In this document: positions 42,974-57,259 of the stretch, piece after piece
Layout of the letters: every line of letters begins with the position of its first letter
Numbering within the stretch: position 1 is the stretch's first letter
Assembly: GCF_017302315.1 (NCBI RefSeq)
Contig: NZ_JAFLDT010000006.1
Coordinates: 43,470-107,469, forward strand
Length of the DNA: 64,000 bases
Source: Zoogloea sp.
Lineage (GTDB): Bacteria; Pseudomonadota; Gammaproteobacteria; Burkholderiales; Rhodocyclaceae
Reading direction: 5' to 3'
Made by a program: the position numbers and the translations under genes
The notes under the pieces: generated by a model
Databases searched by the model: none
Told to the model about the DNA's origin: nothing
What the model saw: only the letters and a program-made list of their open reading frames with translations

Positions 42974-45064
42974 ATGGATTTTTCAATGCGTGATTTTTTC
43001 TCAGCGGCCGTCCGCTCCCGTGCCCGGCTTATTGGCTCCACCCTCATTGCGTTTGCGCTCGTCAGCTGCGGCGGCGGCGGTGGTGGCGGTGATGACTCAA
43101 CCAGCTGTCCGGGTGGTTTCCTGACCTGTACGGGAACGGACACCGGCAGTGGCACCACGCAGACGCCAACGATCACCATGACCTTGGTGGATGCCGGAAC
43201 GGGTGTGAGCACCAACAATCTCACTTCGGGCAAGCCGCTGACTGTTCGCGCCTTGCTGGTCTCGGCCAAAGGGGTGCCGCTGGCCAACCGGGTGGTCACC
43301 TTCACCACCAATTCGTCTCTTGCCGTGTTTGAACCGACTTCCGGCACGCGCCTCACCGACGCCAATGGCCTGACCTCCATCACCCTGCTGGCGGCAGATC
43401 TGGCCTCCAGTGGCGCAGCGGAGGTCACCGCCACCGTCGACGTGGACGGCACCTCGGTAACCCAGAAGATCGCCTACAGTGTCAGCCCCGGCTCTGTGAC
43501 CCTGTCCAGTCTCAGCGCGAATGCCAGCGCATTGAGCGCTTATGGCAGCACCTCTGTTTCTGTCCAGGTATTCTTCAATGGCGCCTTGACCACGACTCCG
43601 CTCACCGTGAGTTTCTCCTCGGGTTGTGACAGCAACGGCAAGGCCAGCATCACCAAGAGCGTTGCGACCGTGAATGGCGTTGCCACGGCCACCTATACCG
43701 ACAATGGCTGTGCCGGATCTGACATCATCACCGCATCGGTTCAGGGTAGCTCCGCCCAGACCACCATCAACGTCGCTGCGCCCAAGGCATCCAACATCGG
43801 CTATGTATCGGCCAACCCCTCCACGATGGCCCTTTCCGGAACGGGGGGCGCCGGGCTTTCTTCCAGCTCGGTCGTCACCTTCAAGGTGGTGGATAGCACA
43901 AACAACCCCGTGGCCTCGAAGGCCGTCAGCTTCGATCTTTCCACCCGTGTGGGCGGCATCAAGCTCAACAATCAGGCTTCCGGCACCGTGCAGGCTACCT
44001 CCGACGCCGCGGGTCTGGTCAGTGTGACGGTATCTGCCGGGTCGGTGCCCACCCCCGTGTGGGTGATCGCCACCCTGGTGGATGATCCGACGATCGTCAC
44101 CCAGTCCACCAACCTCACCATCTCCACGGGCCGGCCGACCCAGGATCGTTTCTCCCTGTCCCTCGGCACCTTCAATATCGAGGGCTGGAATCGGGACGGC
44201 ACGACCACGAACGCGACCGTGCATGCGTTTGATCGACTGGGCAACCCGGTTGCGGATGGCACGGTCATCAACTTCATCAGTGAAGGGGCAGGGATTCAGC
44301 CGTCCTGCGTAACGGCCTCCGGCGCTTGCAGCGTAACCATCACCAGTGGTGAGTTCCGTCCGCGCGTTGATAGTGAGCCATCCACCTTTGCCGTCACCGC
44401 CGGTCGGGTCACCGTGCTGGCCTACGCCCAGGGTGAAGAGAGCTTCGACGATCTGAACCAGAACAACCTCTACGACTCGGGTGAAGCCTTCCGTGATCTC
44501 GGTGATGCCTTTGTGGATAACACCGAAAACCAGACGTGGGGCTCGGGTGAGCGGGAGATCCAGTTCAGCGCATCCAACACCACGGCCTGCCCGGCCTATC
44601 CTTCCGATGGTCGTTACGCCAACGCCCCGTACAAAGCCGGAACCTGCAATGGGGTCTGGGGGACTGCCCATGTCCGCCGCACCCAGGTGGTGGTGTTGTC
44701 GAGCCACGTTGTCGGTACGGTCACGCCGTCGGTATTCACTTTCCCCACTTCGGTGCCCCAAGTCTGTACGGCTGCCTTCACGTTCCGTATGCCCGACGCC
44801 AACAACAACCCGATGCCTGCAGGTGCAGCGCTCACCGCAACGTCCAACGTGACCTACACCAACGATACGGGTGAGACGGTCAAGGCGACGGTGTCCTTCC
44901 CGCCCGGGTCCAATACGGTGTCGAACACCAATGCGCCGGGCGGCACCTTCCATACCGTGGTCGTCGAAGGTTCCAAGTGCACATCTCGTTTGACGGGTAG
45001 CATTGGCGTCACCGTAACCTCTCCCAGCGGGAGCGTGAGCGGCTTCAATCTTTCGATCAATTGA
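42974..45064 (+). CDS. Ig-like (Big_1-type) repeat lipoprotein in the pil-aro operon, function unknown
   Basis: The 696-residue protein has a lipoprotein signal (ALVSC, Cys32) followed by seven glycines. About four Ig-like units follow: residues about 55-165 (Big_1-like, PLANRVVTFTTNSS), 165-270, 270-385 (PVASKAVSFDLSTR) and 385-480 (PVADGTVINFISEG). Then a Cys-containing C-terminal region with an acidic loop DLNQNNLYDSGEAFRDLGDA (about 493-512) that resembles calcium-binding DxNxD repeats. It starts 12 bases after pilQ and precedes aroK by 48 bases, so it is very likely co-transcribed with the pilus genes. It may be a surface-exposed pilus- or adhesion-related protein; this is inference. An ATG at 42986 is an alternative start. 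Confidence 0.8.
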   Translation: MDFSMRDFFSAAVRSRARLIGSTLIAFALVSCGGGGGGGDDSTSCPGGFLTCTGTDTGSGTTQTPTITMTLVDAGTGVSTNNLTSGKPLTVRALLVSAKGVPLANRVVTFTTNSSLAVFEPTSGTRLTDANGLTSITLLAADLASSGAAEVTATVDVDGTSVTQKIAYSVSPGSVTLSSLSANASALSAYGSTSVSVQVFFNGALTTTPLTVSFSSGCDSNGKASITKSVATVNGVATATYTDNGCAGSDIITASVQGSSAQTTINVAAPKASNIGYVSANPSTMALSGTGGAGLSSSSVVTFKVVDSTNNPVASKAVSFDLSTRVGGIKLNNQASGTVQATSDAAGLVSVTVSAGSVPTPVWVIATLVDDPTIVTQSTNLTISTGRPTQDRFSLSLGTFNIEGWNRDGTTTNATVHAFDRLGNPVADGTVINFISEGAGIQPSCVTASGACSVTITSGEFRPRVDSEPSTFAVTAGRVTVLAYAQGEESFDDLNQNNLYDSGEAFRDLGDAFVDNTENQTWGSGEREIQFSASNTTACPAYPSDGRYANAPYKAGTCNGVWGTAHVRRTQVVVLSSHVVGTVTPSVFTFPTSVPQVCTAAFTFRMPDANNNPMPAGAALTATSNVTYTNDTGETVKATVSFPPGSNTVSNTNAPGGTFHTVVVEGSKCTSRLTGSIGVTVTSPSGSVSGFNLSIN

Positions 45065-45112
45065 TGGTTGTTCCGGGGTTTCTGGTCGAGCCCCGGTCCA
45101 TTGGGGCGGGGC

Positions 45113-45640
45113 ATGAATCAGCCGAAATGTATCGTTCTCGTCGGTATGCCCGGCTCTGGCAAGACGACAGTGGGGCGCGAGCTTGCCAAGCGCCTCGGCC
45201 TGCGCTTCGTTGACAGCGATCACGAGATTGAACTGCGCACAGGCGTCAAAATCCCGACGATCTTCGAGATCGAAGGGGAGGATGGTTTTCGGAAAAGGGA
45301 AACCTGCACCCTCGATGCACTGACCCAGGAGTCCGGGTTGGTGCTCGCCACGGGCGGAGGCGCCGTGATCAGCCCTGTCAACAGGCAGCTGATGTCCGGC
45401 CGGGGTGTCGTGGTTTACCTCAACGTGCCTCCCCACATCCTTTGGGAGCGCACCCGTCACGACCGCAGCCGCCCCCTGCTGCAGGTTCCGGACCCGCGGG
45501 GCCGGCTGCAGCAGCTTCATGCCGCTCGTGACCCCCTCTACCGGGACGTGGCCCACATCATTGTCGAGGGCGGACGGGGAACACCCCATGCCATGGTCCG
45601 GATGATCGAGAAAGAACTGCAGACCCTATGCGAACACTGA
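45113..45640 (+). CDS. aroK: shikimate kinase
   Basis: The 175-residue kinase phosphorylates shikimate in aromatic amino acid synthesis. The P-loop GMPGSGKTT is at residues 11-19, with [13 protein letters not shown] for substrate binding and [10 protein letters not shown]. The ATG lies 48 bases after the lipoprotein gene with GGGGCGGGGC before it. The aroB start overlaps its end by 13 bases. Confidence 0.96.
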   Translation: MNQPKCIVLVGMPGSGKTTVGRELAKRLGLRFVDSDHEIELRTGVKIPTIFEIEGEDGFRKRETCTLDALTQESGLVLATGGGAVISPVNRQLMSGRGVVVYLNVPPHILWERTRHDRSRPLLQVPDPRGRLQQLHAARDPLYRDVAHIIVEGGRGTPHAMVRMIEKELQTLCEH

Positions 45641-46710
45641 ATGTCGAGCTGGCGGAGCGCACCTATCCGATCCGGATCGGTGCCGGGCTTGTTTCCGATC
45701 CCGCCCTTATCCTGCCTTACCTGAAAGCACGGCGGGTGGCCGTTGTCACCAATGACGTGGTCGGGCCGCTCTATCTGGATCCCTTTGTCGCCGGCTTGCG
45801 CGCCCAGGGTCTCCAGATCACCGAAATCGTGCTGCCGGACGGCGAAGCGCACAAGGACTGGCCAACCCTCAACCTCATCTTCGATGCACTCCTGGCTGCG
45901 CGTTGCGACCGGAGTACCACCCTGATCGCCCTGGGTGGCGGCGTGGTGGGGGACATGGTGGGGTTTGCCGCGGCGACCTATCAGCGGGGCGTGCCATTCA
46001 TCCAGGTTCCCACCACGCTGTTGTCCCAGGTGGACTCCTCGGTCGGTGGCAAGACCGCCATCAATCACCCCCTCGGCAAAAACATGATCGGCGCCTTTTA
46101 CCAGCCTAAGCTGGTCCTGGCCGACACGACGGTTCTCGATACCCTGCCGGATCGCGAGCTCAAGGCAGGGCTTGCTGAGGTCATCAAGTATGGCCTGATC
46201 CGGGATCTGCCCTTTCTCGAATGGATCGAAACTCATCTTGACCGCCTGCTGGCGCGGGATCCGGAGGCGCTCGCGGAGGCCGTTGAACGCTCCTGCCGTA
46301 ACAAGGCCGAGGTCGTTGCCGCCGACGAAACCGAGCAAGGCGAGCGCGCCACGCTCAACCTGGGCCACACCTTCGGTCATGCCATCGAAACCGGTCTTGG
46401 TTACGGTCAGTGGCTGCACGGCGAGGCCGTCGCCGCGGGCACCATCATGGCCGCCGATCTCTCCCGGAGGCTCGGCTGGCTCACTGACGATGAGGTGGCG
46501 CGGGTCCGGCTCATCCACGAGAGGGCGGGGCTGCCCGTGGTCGGGCCGGCGCTTGGTGCTGATCGCTACCTGGAACTCATGTCCCATGACAAAAAAGTGT
46601 CCGACGGCACCCTCCGGCTCGTGCTCCTGAAGGGGGTGGGTCGGGCGGTGATCAGTGCCGAAGCGACTTCGGCCCAGATCCGCGCCAGCATCGAAACGTG
46701 CTGCGCTTAG
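45628..46710 (+). CDS. aroB: 3-dehydroquinate synthase
   Basis: The 360-residue enzyme cyclises DAHP to dehydroquinate. The NAD and metal sites are seen in [41 protein letters not shown]-like segment, and the zinc ligands in [11 protein letters not shown] and HGEAVAAG. It overlaps aroK by 13 bases, so the two are coupled. Confidence 0.97.
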   Translation: MRTLNVELAERTYPIRIGAGLVSDPALILPYLKARRVAVVTNDVVGPLYLDPFVAGLRAQGLQITEIVLPDGEAHKDWPTLNLIFDALLAARCDRSTTLIALGGGVVGDMVGFAAATYQRGVPFIQVPTTLLSQVDSSVGGKTAINHPLGKNMIGAFYQPKLVLADTTVLDTLPDRELKAGLAEVIKYGLIRDLPFLEWIETHLDRLLARDPEALAEAVERSCRNKAEVVAADETEQGERATLNLGHTFGHAIETGLGYGQWLHGEAVAAGTIMAADLSRRLGWLTDDEVARVRLIHERAGLPVVGPALGADRYLELMSHDKKVSDGTLRLVLLKGVGRAVISAEATSAQIRASIETCCA

Positions 46711-46723
46711 CCTGGGCGGCCCC

Positions 46724-47848
46724 ATGACTCAGCTGGCGTCCTACGCGGTAACCGAAGCAAACAGCCGGGGCCGCCAGCTTGCGGAGCCTCCGCCGACCGC
46801 CCGCGGCGAATTTCAGCGCGACCGGGACAGGATCGTCCATTGCACCGCGTTTCGGCGGCTCGAGTACAAGACCCAGGTCTTCGTGAACCATGAGGGCGAT
46901 CTGTTCCGCACCCGCCTGACCCACAGCATCGAAGTTGCCCAGATCACCCGTTCCATTGCCCGCGCCCTGCACCTCAACGAGGATCTGGCAGAGGCCGTGG
47001 CCCTTTCCCATGACCTCGGGCACACCCCTTTCGGCCACGCCGGCCAGGAAGCACTCAACGCCTGCATGAAGGATTTCGGGGGCTTCGAGCACAATCTCCA
47101 GTCCCTCCGGACCGTAGACCTCCTCGAGGAAAGCTATGCGGAGTTCAACGGTCTCAACCTCATGCATGAAACCCGGGAAGGGATTCTGAAGCACTGCTCG
47201 CCGAAGAATGCCGAATTGCTCGGTGACGTCGGGCGGCGCTTCCTCGAAGGCCGCCAGCCCTCCCTTGAAGCCCAGCTGGCCAATCTGGCCGACGAGATCG
47301 CCTACAACAACCACGACGTGGACGATGGCCTGCGCTCCGGCCTGATCTCCCTTGAGCAACTCGAGGCGGTTCCGATCTTCGCCCACAAGCGCCAGCTCGT
47401 AGAGGCCACCTACCCGGGAATCGGAGGTCGGCGCTTGATCCATGAGACCATCCGGCGGATGGTGAACATGATGGCGGTCGATCTGATCGAGCAGACCCGC
47501 AGCAATATCGCAGCCGCCGGGGTTGTCTCCCTCGATGACGTGCGGGCGGCGCCCCGGCTCGTTTCCTACAGCACCGAGCTCCTGCCCGATTTGCGTGTTC
47601 TGAAGACTTTTCTGCGGGAAAACCTCTATCACCACTATCAGGTCCTGCGCATGACCGACAAGGCCCGGCGCATCATTCAGGACCTCTTCGGGGCGTTCAT
47701 GAACGACCCCCGCCTGCTGCCGCCCCAATACCAGTTGATGGCCCGGGTCGACCAGCCGCGCGCCATTGCCGACTACATTGCCGGAATGACTGATCGCTAC
47801 GCGATGCGCGAACACCGGCGCCTGTTTGCCGTCGGCGAGATCCATTGA
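46724..47848 (+). CDS. dgt: deoxyguanosinetriphosphate triphosphohydrolase-like protein
   Basis: The 374-residue HD-domain protein releases triphosphate from deoxynucleotides. Motifs are [30 protein letters not shown] (first metal His), [15 protein letters not shown] (HD pair) and [18 protein letters not shown] chose ATG 46724 ([18 protein letters not shown]); the longer frame overlaps aroB. It is a common neighbour of aroB in betaproteobacteria. Confidence 0.95.
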   Translation: MTQLASYAVTEANSRGRQLAEPPPTARGEFQRDRDRIVHCTAFRRLEYKTQVFVNHEGDLFRTRLTHSIEVAQITRSIARALHLNEDLAEAVALSHDLGHTPFGHAGQEALNACMKDFGGFEHNLQSLRTVDLLEESYAEFNGLNLMHETREGILKHCSPKNAELLGDVGRRFLEGRQPSLEAQLANLADEIAYNNHDVDDGLRSGLISLEQLEAVPIFAHKRQLVEATYPGIGGRRLIHETIRRMVNMMAVDLIEQTRSNIAAAGVVSLDDVRAAPRLVSYSTELLPDLRVLKTFLRENLYHHYQVLRMTDKARRIIQDLFGAFMNDPRLLPPQYQLMARVDQPRAIADYIAGMTDRYAMREHRRLFAVGEIH

Positions 47849-47881
47849 GCCGGTGCCGCCATGCGGCGGCGCAAAAATTCC

Positions 47882-47911
47882 TTGAAGAACGGGCACCTGC
47901 GGCGGTATATT
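47882..47911 (+). promoter_or_regulatory. putative promoter upstream of gltB
   Basis: TTGAAG (47882-47887) and TATATT (47906-47911) are separated by 18 bases. A transcript from here would carry a leader of about 165 bases with two hairpins before gltB. Confidence 0.5.
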
Positions 47912-47960
47912 CGACCCTCGCCCAATGTGTTTGAACGGTCTCCTCGCCGGGATCGAGCGT

Positions 47961-47990
47961 AGCCGGCTGGCCAGCATCCGCCGGCTTTTT
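47961..47990 (+). terminator. intrinsic terminator or attenuator between dgt and gltB
   Basis: AGCCGGC and GCCGGCT form a seven-base-pair stem around a 12-base loop, followed by TTTTT. It either ends the dgt transcript or, if the promoter at 47882-47911 is used, lies inside the gltB leader and could attenuate it. Confidence 0.6.
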
Positions 47991-48028
47991 CACGGTTCGG
48001 ACGGGGCGACTTTCCGCAGTTTGAATGT

Positions 48029-48055
48029 CCGGTGCCGCAGGAATGCAGGCACCGG
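48029..48055 (+). promoter_or_regulatory. strong hairpin in the gltB leader
   Basis: CCGGTGCC and GGCACCGG form a perfect eight-base-pair stem, extended inside by GCA/TGC with a bulged A and a GGAA loop. It ends 26 bases before the gltB ATG and lacks a T-run, so a role in translation or RNA stability is more likely than termination. Confidence 0.45.
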
Positions 48056-48081
48056 TGTGTGTTGTGTCGAGGAAAAACAAG

Positions 48082-52758
<4,677 letters not shown>

Positions 52759-52759
52759 C

Positions 52760-54223
52760 ATGGGCAAGCCAACTGGGTTTCTCGAGTACCAGCGTCTTTC
52801 CGAGGCCTACGCCCCGGTCGAGCAGCGTCTCAAGCACTACAAGGAGTTCGTCGATCACCTGAGCGACGACGAGGCCGCCAAGCAGGGCGCCCGCTGCATG
52901 GACTGCGGCGTGCCCTTCTGCAACAGTGGCTGTCCGGTGAACAACATCATTCCCGACTGGAATGACCTGGTGTTCCGGGGCAACTGGCAGGAAGCCATCG
53001 CGGTCCTGCACTCCACCAACAACTTCCCGGATTTCACCGGCCGGATCTGCCCCGCCCCGTGCGAGGCCGCCTGCACGCTGAACATCAACACCGACGCGGT
53101 GGGCATCAAGTCCATCGAGCACGCCATCATCGACAAGGCCTGGGAGAACGGCTGGGTGGTGCCGCAGCCGCCCACCTCCAAGACCGGCAAGAAGGTCGCC
53201 GTCGTCGGCTCCGGCCCGGCCGGCCTGGCCGCGGCCCAGCAGCTGGCCCGCGTCGGCCACGATGTCACCGTCTTCGAGAAGAGCTCCCGCATCGGCGGCC
53301 TGCTGCGTTACGGCATCCCGGACTTCAAGATGGAGAAGTCCCACATCGACCGTCGTGTCACGCAGATGGAAGCCGAAGGCGTCACCTTCCGCACCAAGGT
53401 CTGTGTCGGCGCCAAGCCGGGCGTCACCGGCATCAACGATGACGCCGTCGAAGTGGTCAGCGCCGATCAGCTCAAGTCCGAGTTCGATGCAGTGATCCTG
53501 GCTGCCGGTTCCGAAGTGCCCCGCGACCTGCCCGTTCCTGGCCGCGAGCTGGCCGGCATCCATTTCGCCCTCGAGCTGCTGGTGCCCCAGAACAAGGAAG
53601 TGGCCGGCGACGACAAGAACCCCATCTCCGCCACAGGCAAGCACGTCATCGTGATTGGTGGCGGCGATACCGGTTCCGACTGCGTGGGCACCTCCAACCG
53701 TCACGGTGCAGCATCCGTGACCCAGTTTGAAGTGATGCCCGAACCGCCGAAGGAAGAGAACCGCCCCCTGACCTGGCCCTACTGGCCGATCAAGCTGCGC
53801 ACTTCCTCCTCCCACGAAGAGGGCTGCCAGCGCGAGTTTGCCGTGTCCACCAAGGAATTCATCGGTGAAAACGGCAAGGTCAAGGCCCTGCGCACGGTCG
53901 AGCTCGAATGGAAGGACGGCAAGCCTTCTGAAGTTCCGGGCTCCGAGCGCGAGCTGCCGGCCGATCTGGTGCTGTTTGCCATGGGCTTCACCAACCCGGT
54001 GGCTTCGCTGCTGGAAGCCTTTGGTGTCGACAAGGATGCCCGTGGCAATGCCAAGGCCACTACCGACGGCGAAGGCTGCTACGCCACCAACGTGGCCAAG
54101 GTCTTTGCCGCAGGTGACGTGCGCCGTGGTCAGTCCCTGGTAGTGTGGGCCATTCGCGAAGGCCGCCAGGCCGCCCGCGAGGTGGACACCTTCCTGATGG
54201 GCAGCAGCGTCCTGCCGCGCTGA
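52760..54223 (+). CDS. gltD: glutamate synthase (NADPH) small subunit
   Basis: The 487-residue subunit carries electrons from NADPH to GltB. Iron-sulfur cysteines are in [17 protein letters not shown] and [13 protein letters not shown], the FAD site is [18 protein letters not shown], and the NADPH site is [20 protein letters not shown] closes the FAD fold. An intrinsic terminator follows the gene. Confidence 0.97.
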   Translation: MGKPTGFLEYQRLSEAYAPVEQRLKHYKEFVDHLSDDEAAKQGARCMDCGVPFCNSGCPVNNIIPDWNDLVFRGNWQEAIAVLHSTNNFPDFTGRICPAPCEAACTLNINTDAVGIKSIEHAIIDKAWENGWVVPQPPTSKTGKKVAVVGSGPAGLAAAQQLARVGHDVTVFEKSSRIGGLLRYGIPDFKMEKSHIDRRVTQMEAEGVTFRTKVCVGAKPGVTGINDDAVEVVSADQLKSEFDAVILAAGSEVPRDLPVPGRELAGIHFALELLVPQNKEVAGDDKNPISATGKHVIVIGGGDTGSDCVGTSNRHGAASVTQFEVMPEPPKEENRPLTWPYWPIKLRTSSSHEEGCQREFAVSTKEFIGENGKVKALRTVELEWKDGKPSEVPGSERELPADLVLFAMGFTNPVASLLEAFGVDKDARGNAKATTDGEGCYATNVAKVFAAGDVRRGQSLVVWAIREGRQAAREVDTFLMGSSVLPR

Positions 54224-54241
54224 GGCAAGCACTGCTCCACG

Positions 54242-54267
54242 AAAAAGCCCGCAATTGCGGGCTTTTT
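54242..54267. terminator. intrinsic terminator after gltD
   Basis: A perfect palindrome, AGCCCGCAATTGCGGGCT flanked by AAAA and TTTT, can terminate transcription in both directions, for gltD and for reads from the ackA side. Confidence 0.88.
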
Positions 54268-54335
54268 CGTTTTGATGCAGGGCGCGTACCTTTATGGATA
54301 TCGCGATGTGCTGGCTTGAGGAGGAGGGGCGACTT

Positions 54336-54422
54336 GTAGGGGCGACTTCAGTCTCCCATCCGCCCGCTGAATCACAGGCATGCCCTTCATCGAAGCCCGC
54401 GGGCGACTGACGTCGCCCCTAC
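54336..54422. repeat. REP-like palindromic element, copy 1
   Basis: Arms of 22 bases (left 54336-54357 starting GTAGGGGCGACTTCAGT, right 54401-54422 ending GTCGCCCCTAC) with two mismatches surround about 43 bases. A partial left arm GAGGGGCGACTT lies just before (54325-54334). The same element occurs twice after glmU. The gap between gltD and ackA holds only this element and the terminator. Confidence 0.8.
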
Positions 54423-54452
54423 GGGAGGAGAGCTCCCGTGGCGCGGCATCTC

Positions 54453-55649
54453 TTACAGGCCCAGCAGATTTACGGCATGGTGGCCGATCATCCATTCCTC
54501 GTTGGTGGGCACCACCAGGACTTCGATCTTGCTGTCCCGGGCATGGATGCGGGTGGCGTGGCGCTCGTTGGCGGCAGGGTAGAGGGACAGTCCCGTCCAG
54601 GCCAGCCACTCGGCGATGCGGGCGCGTACCGGCGCCGCGTGCTCACCGATGCCGCCGGTGAATACCAGCGCATCAAGCCCGCCAGCGGCCATGCTGAGCT
54701 GGCCGATCATGCAGGCCGCACGGTAGCAGAACAGTTCGATGGCTTCCTTGGCCGATTCCTCATCCGATTCCAGCAGCGCCCGCATGTCCTGGCTCAGGCC
54801 GGACACCCCGAGCAGGCCGGATTGCTTGTAGAGCAGATTGCTCAGGGATTTGGCATCCATCCCCTTCTGCTCCACCAGGTGCAGGATCACACCCGGGTCC
54901 AGGCTGCCGGTGCGGGTGCCCATCATCAGGCCGTCCACGGCGGTGAAGCCCATGCTGGTATCCCGTGACTGGCCATCCCGCAGGGCGCACATGCTGGCGC
55001 CGTTGCCCAGGTGGGCGATGACGATGCCGCTCCGCGCCTTCTCCTCGCCCAGCAGGTCGGGCAATTGGCGCGACACGAACTCGTAGGACAGGCCATGGAA
55101 GCCGTAGCGCTTGATGCCCTCGTTGGTCAGCGCACGCGGGATAGGGAAACGGCTTGCCACCGGCAGGCGGGTGCGATGGAAGGCGGTATCGAAACAGCCC
55201 ACCTGACGCACGTCCGGCATCAGTCCGAAAAGCAGTTTGATGGCGCGCAGATTGTGGGGCTGGTGCAGGGGCGCCAGCGGGATCAGGGTTTCAAGCTCGG
55301 TCACCACTTCTGGCGTCAGCACCACGGGTGCGCCGTAGTGATCGCCCCCATGCACGATGCGATGGCCGGCAGCCACGATGTCCACGCCCGGGCTGTGGCG
55401 GTTGATCCAGCCGAAGATGAACTCCAGGGCCAAACGGTGCTGGCCATTCTGGTCGGTGCCCTCGGGCACGCTGAGCGCCTCGGTGAAGCGCTCGCCGCTG
55501 AGGGTGTCCTTGGCGTGCATCAGTGGCTCGGCGCCGATGCCCTCCACCTGGCCCGACAGGCGCGGCGTGTCGGCCAGACGCGGTGTCATGGGGAAAAGGG
55601 CAAACTTCAGGCTCGAAGACCCTGCGTTGAGGATCAGGACTGCTTTCAT
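54453..55649 (-). CDS. ackA: acetate kinase
   Basis: The 398-residue kinase interconverts acetate and acetyl phosphate. It starts MKAVLILNAGSSSLKFALF and has VAAGHRIVHGGDHYGAPVVL, AHLGNGASMCAL and TGSLDPGVILHLVEQ. I use the ATG at 55649; the same frame is open far upstream but only as antisense-frame sequence inside pta. It overlaps the pta stop by four bases (ATGA). Confidence 0.96.
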   Translation of the reverse strand: MKAVLILNAGSSSLKFALFPMTPRLADTPRLSGQVEGIGAEPLMHAKDTLSGERFTEALSVPEGTDQNGQHRLALEFIFGWINRHSPGVDIVAAGHRIVHGGDHYGAPVVLTPEVVTELETLIPLAPLHQPHNLRAIKLLFGLMPDVRQVGCFDTAFHRTRLPVASRFPIPRALTNEGIKRYGFHGLSYEFVSRQLPDLLGEEKARSGIVIAHLGNGASMCALRDGQSRDTSMGFTAVDGLMMGTRTGSLDPGVILHLVEQKGMDAKSLSNLLYKQSGLLGVSGLSQDMRALLESDEESAKEAIELFCYRAACMIGQLSMAAGGLDALVFTGGIGEHAAPVRARIAEWLAWTGLSLYPAANERHATRIHARDSKIEVLVVPTNEEWMIGHHAVNLLGL

Positions 55650-57058
55650 AGACGGACTCCCTGGCGACGCTTGTGGGCCATCAACTGTGCAATGGCACAG
55701 GAGGCGGTTCTTGTTTCGGCGGTATCGGCACGGCTGGTGAGCACGATGGGGACACGGGCACCCAGCACCACACCGGCCATCAGGGCGTCGGCGAGGTATT
55801 CGAGCTGTTTGGCCACCATGTTGCCGGACTCGAGATCGGGCACCACCAGAATGTCGGCCTGACCGGCCACGGCCGAGCGGATGCCCTTGGTCTTGGCAGC
55901 CACCAGGGACACGGCATTGTCGAAGGCCAGCGGGCCATCCAGCAGGCCCCCCTTGATCTGGCCCCGGTCGGCCATCTTGCACAGGGCGGCGGCATCGAGG
56001 GTCGAGCGGATCTTCTCGTTGACCGTTTCCACCGCCGACAGGATGGCCACCTTGGGTTCGGGCACGCCCATCATGATCGCCAGTTCGATGGCGTTCTGGA
56101 TGATATGCACCTTGTCGGCCAGGGTCGGTTCGATGTTGATGGCGGCGTCGGTGATCAGCAGCGGATGGGGGTAGGTGGGCACGTCGGCCATGAACACATG
56201 GGACAGGCGCCGCGCCGTGCGCAGGCCGGTCTCCTTGGCCACCACCTCGCTCATCAGCTCGTCGGTATGCAGCGAGCCCTTCATCAGGGCCTCCACCTCG
56301 CCATTGCGGGCAAGGCGCACAGCGGTTTCGGCGGCGGCGTGGCTGTGGGGAACGTCGATGATGCGCACGCCGCGCAGATCGATGCCGTTCTGGGCCGCTA
56401 CCTCGCGGATCTTGCTCTCCGGGCCGACCAGCACCGGAATCACCAGCCCCGCATCGCGCGCCTGGATGGGGCCACGCAGGGATTCGGTATCGCAGGGGTG
56501 GGCCACCGCAATGGGAATGGGTTCCATGCCCTTGGTCATCTCCAGCACATGGAGGTAGCGCTGCTGGCGGTCGGAAATGGTGACCTCCGGCAGGGCCATG
56601 CGCGGGCGCTTGATCTTCTGGGTGGGCGCCATCACCTCGGCCGTACCGTCGATGACCTTCAGCCCGTCCTGATTGACGCACTGGCAATCGAGCAGCAGAT
56701 GGTGGTTGTGCTCGAAGCGCTGGGTACAGGTGATGGTGACGGTAAGGGTGTCGCCAATGGTGATGGGGCGCCAGAACTTGAGGGTCTGGCCCACGTAAAC
56801 CGTGCCCGGCCCGGGAAACTCGGTGCCGAGAATGGAGGAGATCAGCACACTGCCCCACATGGAGTGCCCCACCACCTCGCGGAACTGGCTGGAGCGGGCA
56901 AACTCGGGATCCACATGGGTGGGGTTGACGTCGCCCGACATCACCGCGAAAAGGTGGATGTCTTCGGGGCGCAGGGTACGGACCAGGAGCGCGGAATCGC
57001 CCACGGCGATTTCGTCAAAGGTCCGGTTCTCGATGAAATCGTGGGCTTGGCTTGTCAT
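55646..57058 (-). CDS. pta: MaoC-like hydratase fused to phosphate acetyl/butyryltransferase
   Basis: The 470-residue protein has an N-terminal hot-dog MaoC domain (about residues 15-140) with the catalytic SGDVNPTHVD and VGHSMWGS, and a C-terminal Pta/Ptb domain (about 160-470) with AHPCDTESL, MKGSLHTDELM, PLLITDAAINI and GPLAFDNAVS. This bifunctional enoyl-CoA hydratase/phosphate acetyltransferase type is found in many proteobacteria. With ackA it converts acyl-CoA to acyl phosphate and then acid with ATP formation; the MaoC part may hydrate an enoyl-CoA precursor. True substrate chain length is unclear. Confidence 0.93.
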   Translation of the reverse strand: MTSQAHDFIENRTFDEIAVGDSALLVRTLRPEDIHLFAVMSGDVNPTHVDPEFARSSQFREVVGHSMWGSVLISSILGTEFPGPGTVYVGQTLKFWRPITIGDTLTVTITCTQRFEHNHHLLLDCQCVNQDGLKVIDGTAEVMAPTQKIKRPRMALPEVTISDRQQRYLHVLEMTKGMEPIPIAVAHPCDTESLRGPIQARDAGLVIPVLVGPESKIREVAAQNGIDLRGVRIIDVPHSHAAAETAVRLARNGEVEALMKGSLHTDELMSEVVAKETGLRTARRLSHVFMADVPTYPHPLLITDAAINIEPTLADKVHIIQNAIELAIMMGVPEPKVAILSAVETVNEKIRSTLDAAALCKMADRGQIKGGLLDGPLAFDNAVSLVAAKTKGIRSAVAGQADILVVPDLESGNMVAKQLEYLADALMAGVVLGARVPIVLTSRADTAETRTASCAIAQLMAHKRRQGVRL

Positions 57059-57259
57059 GGTGTGTCCTGAAGTTGCACTGCAGCATCGGCCATTCTACGG
57101 AAATGCCTCGCGGGAACTTTAGCATTAGATCAAAGGAATGTTGCAATGCATCACCTGGGGCGGTTTTGTGGCGGTATGTAATTCGAGAACTGCTCCGCGA
57201 AGGCGCCAAAATCCACCATGCTAGAATTTGTGGCATCGTCATCCCGCCCCCAAGCATCC

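Noticed and set aside
43097-45589. 830-codon minus-strand frame opposite the Ig-like lipoprotein and aroK
   Set aside because: Gly/Arg/His-rich, antisense to frames with clear signal peptide, Ig units and P-loop; a GC-composition artefact.
55650-56858. Extending ackA upstream to an 801-residue protein
   Set aside because: The upstream part is pta read in another frame; the acetate kinase starts at MKAVLILNAGSSS with an ATGA overlap.
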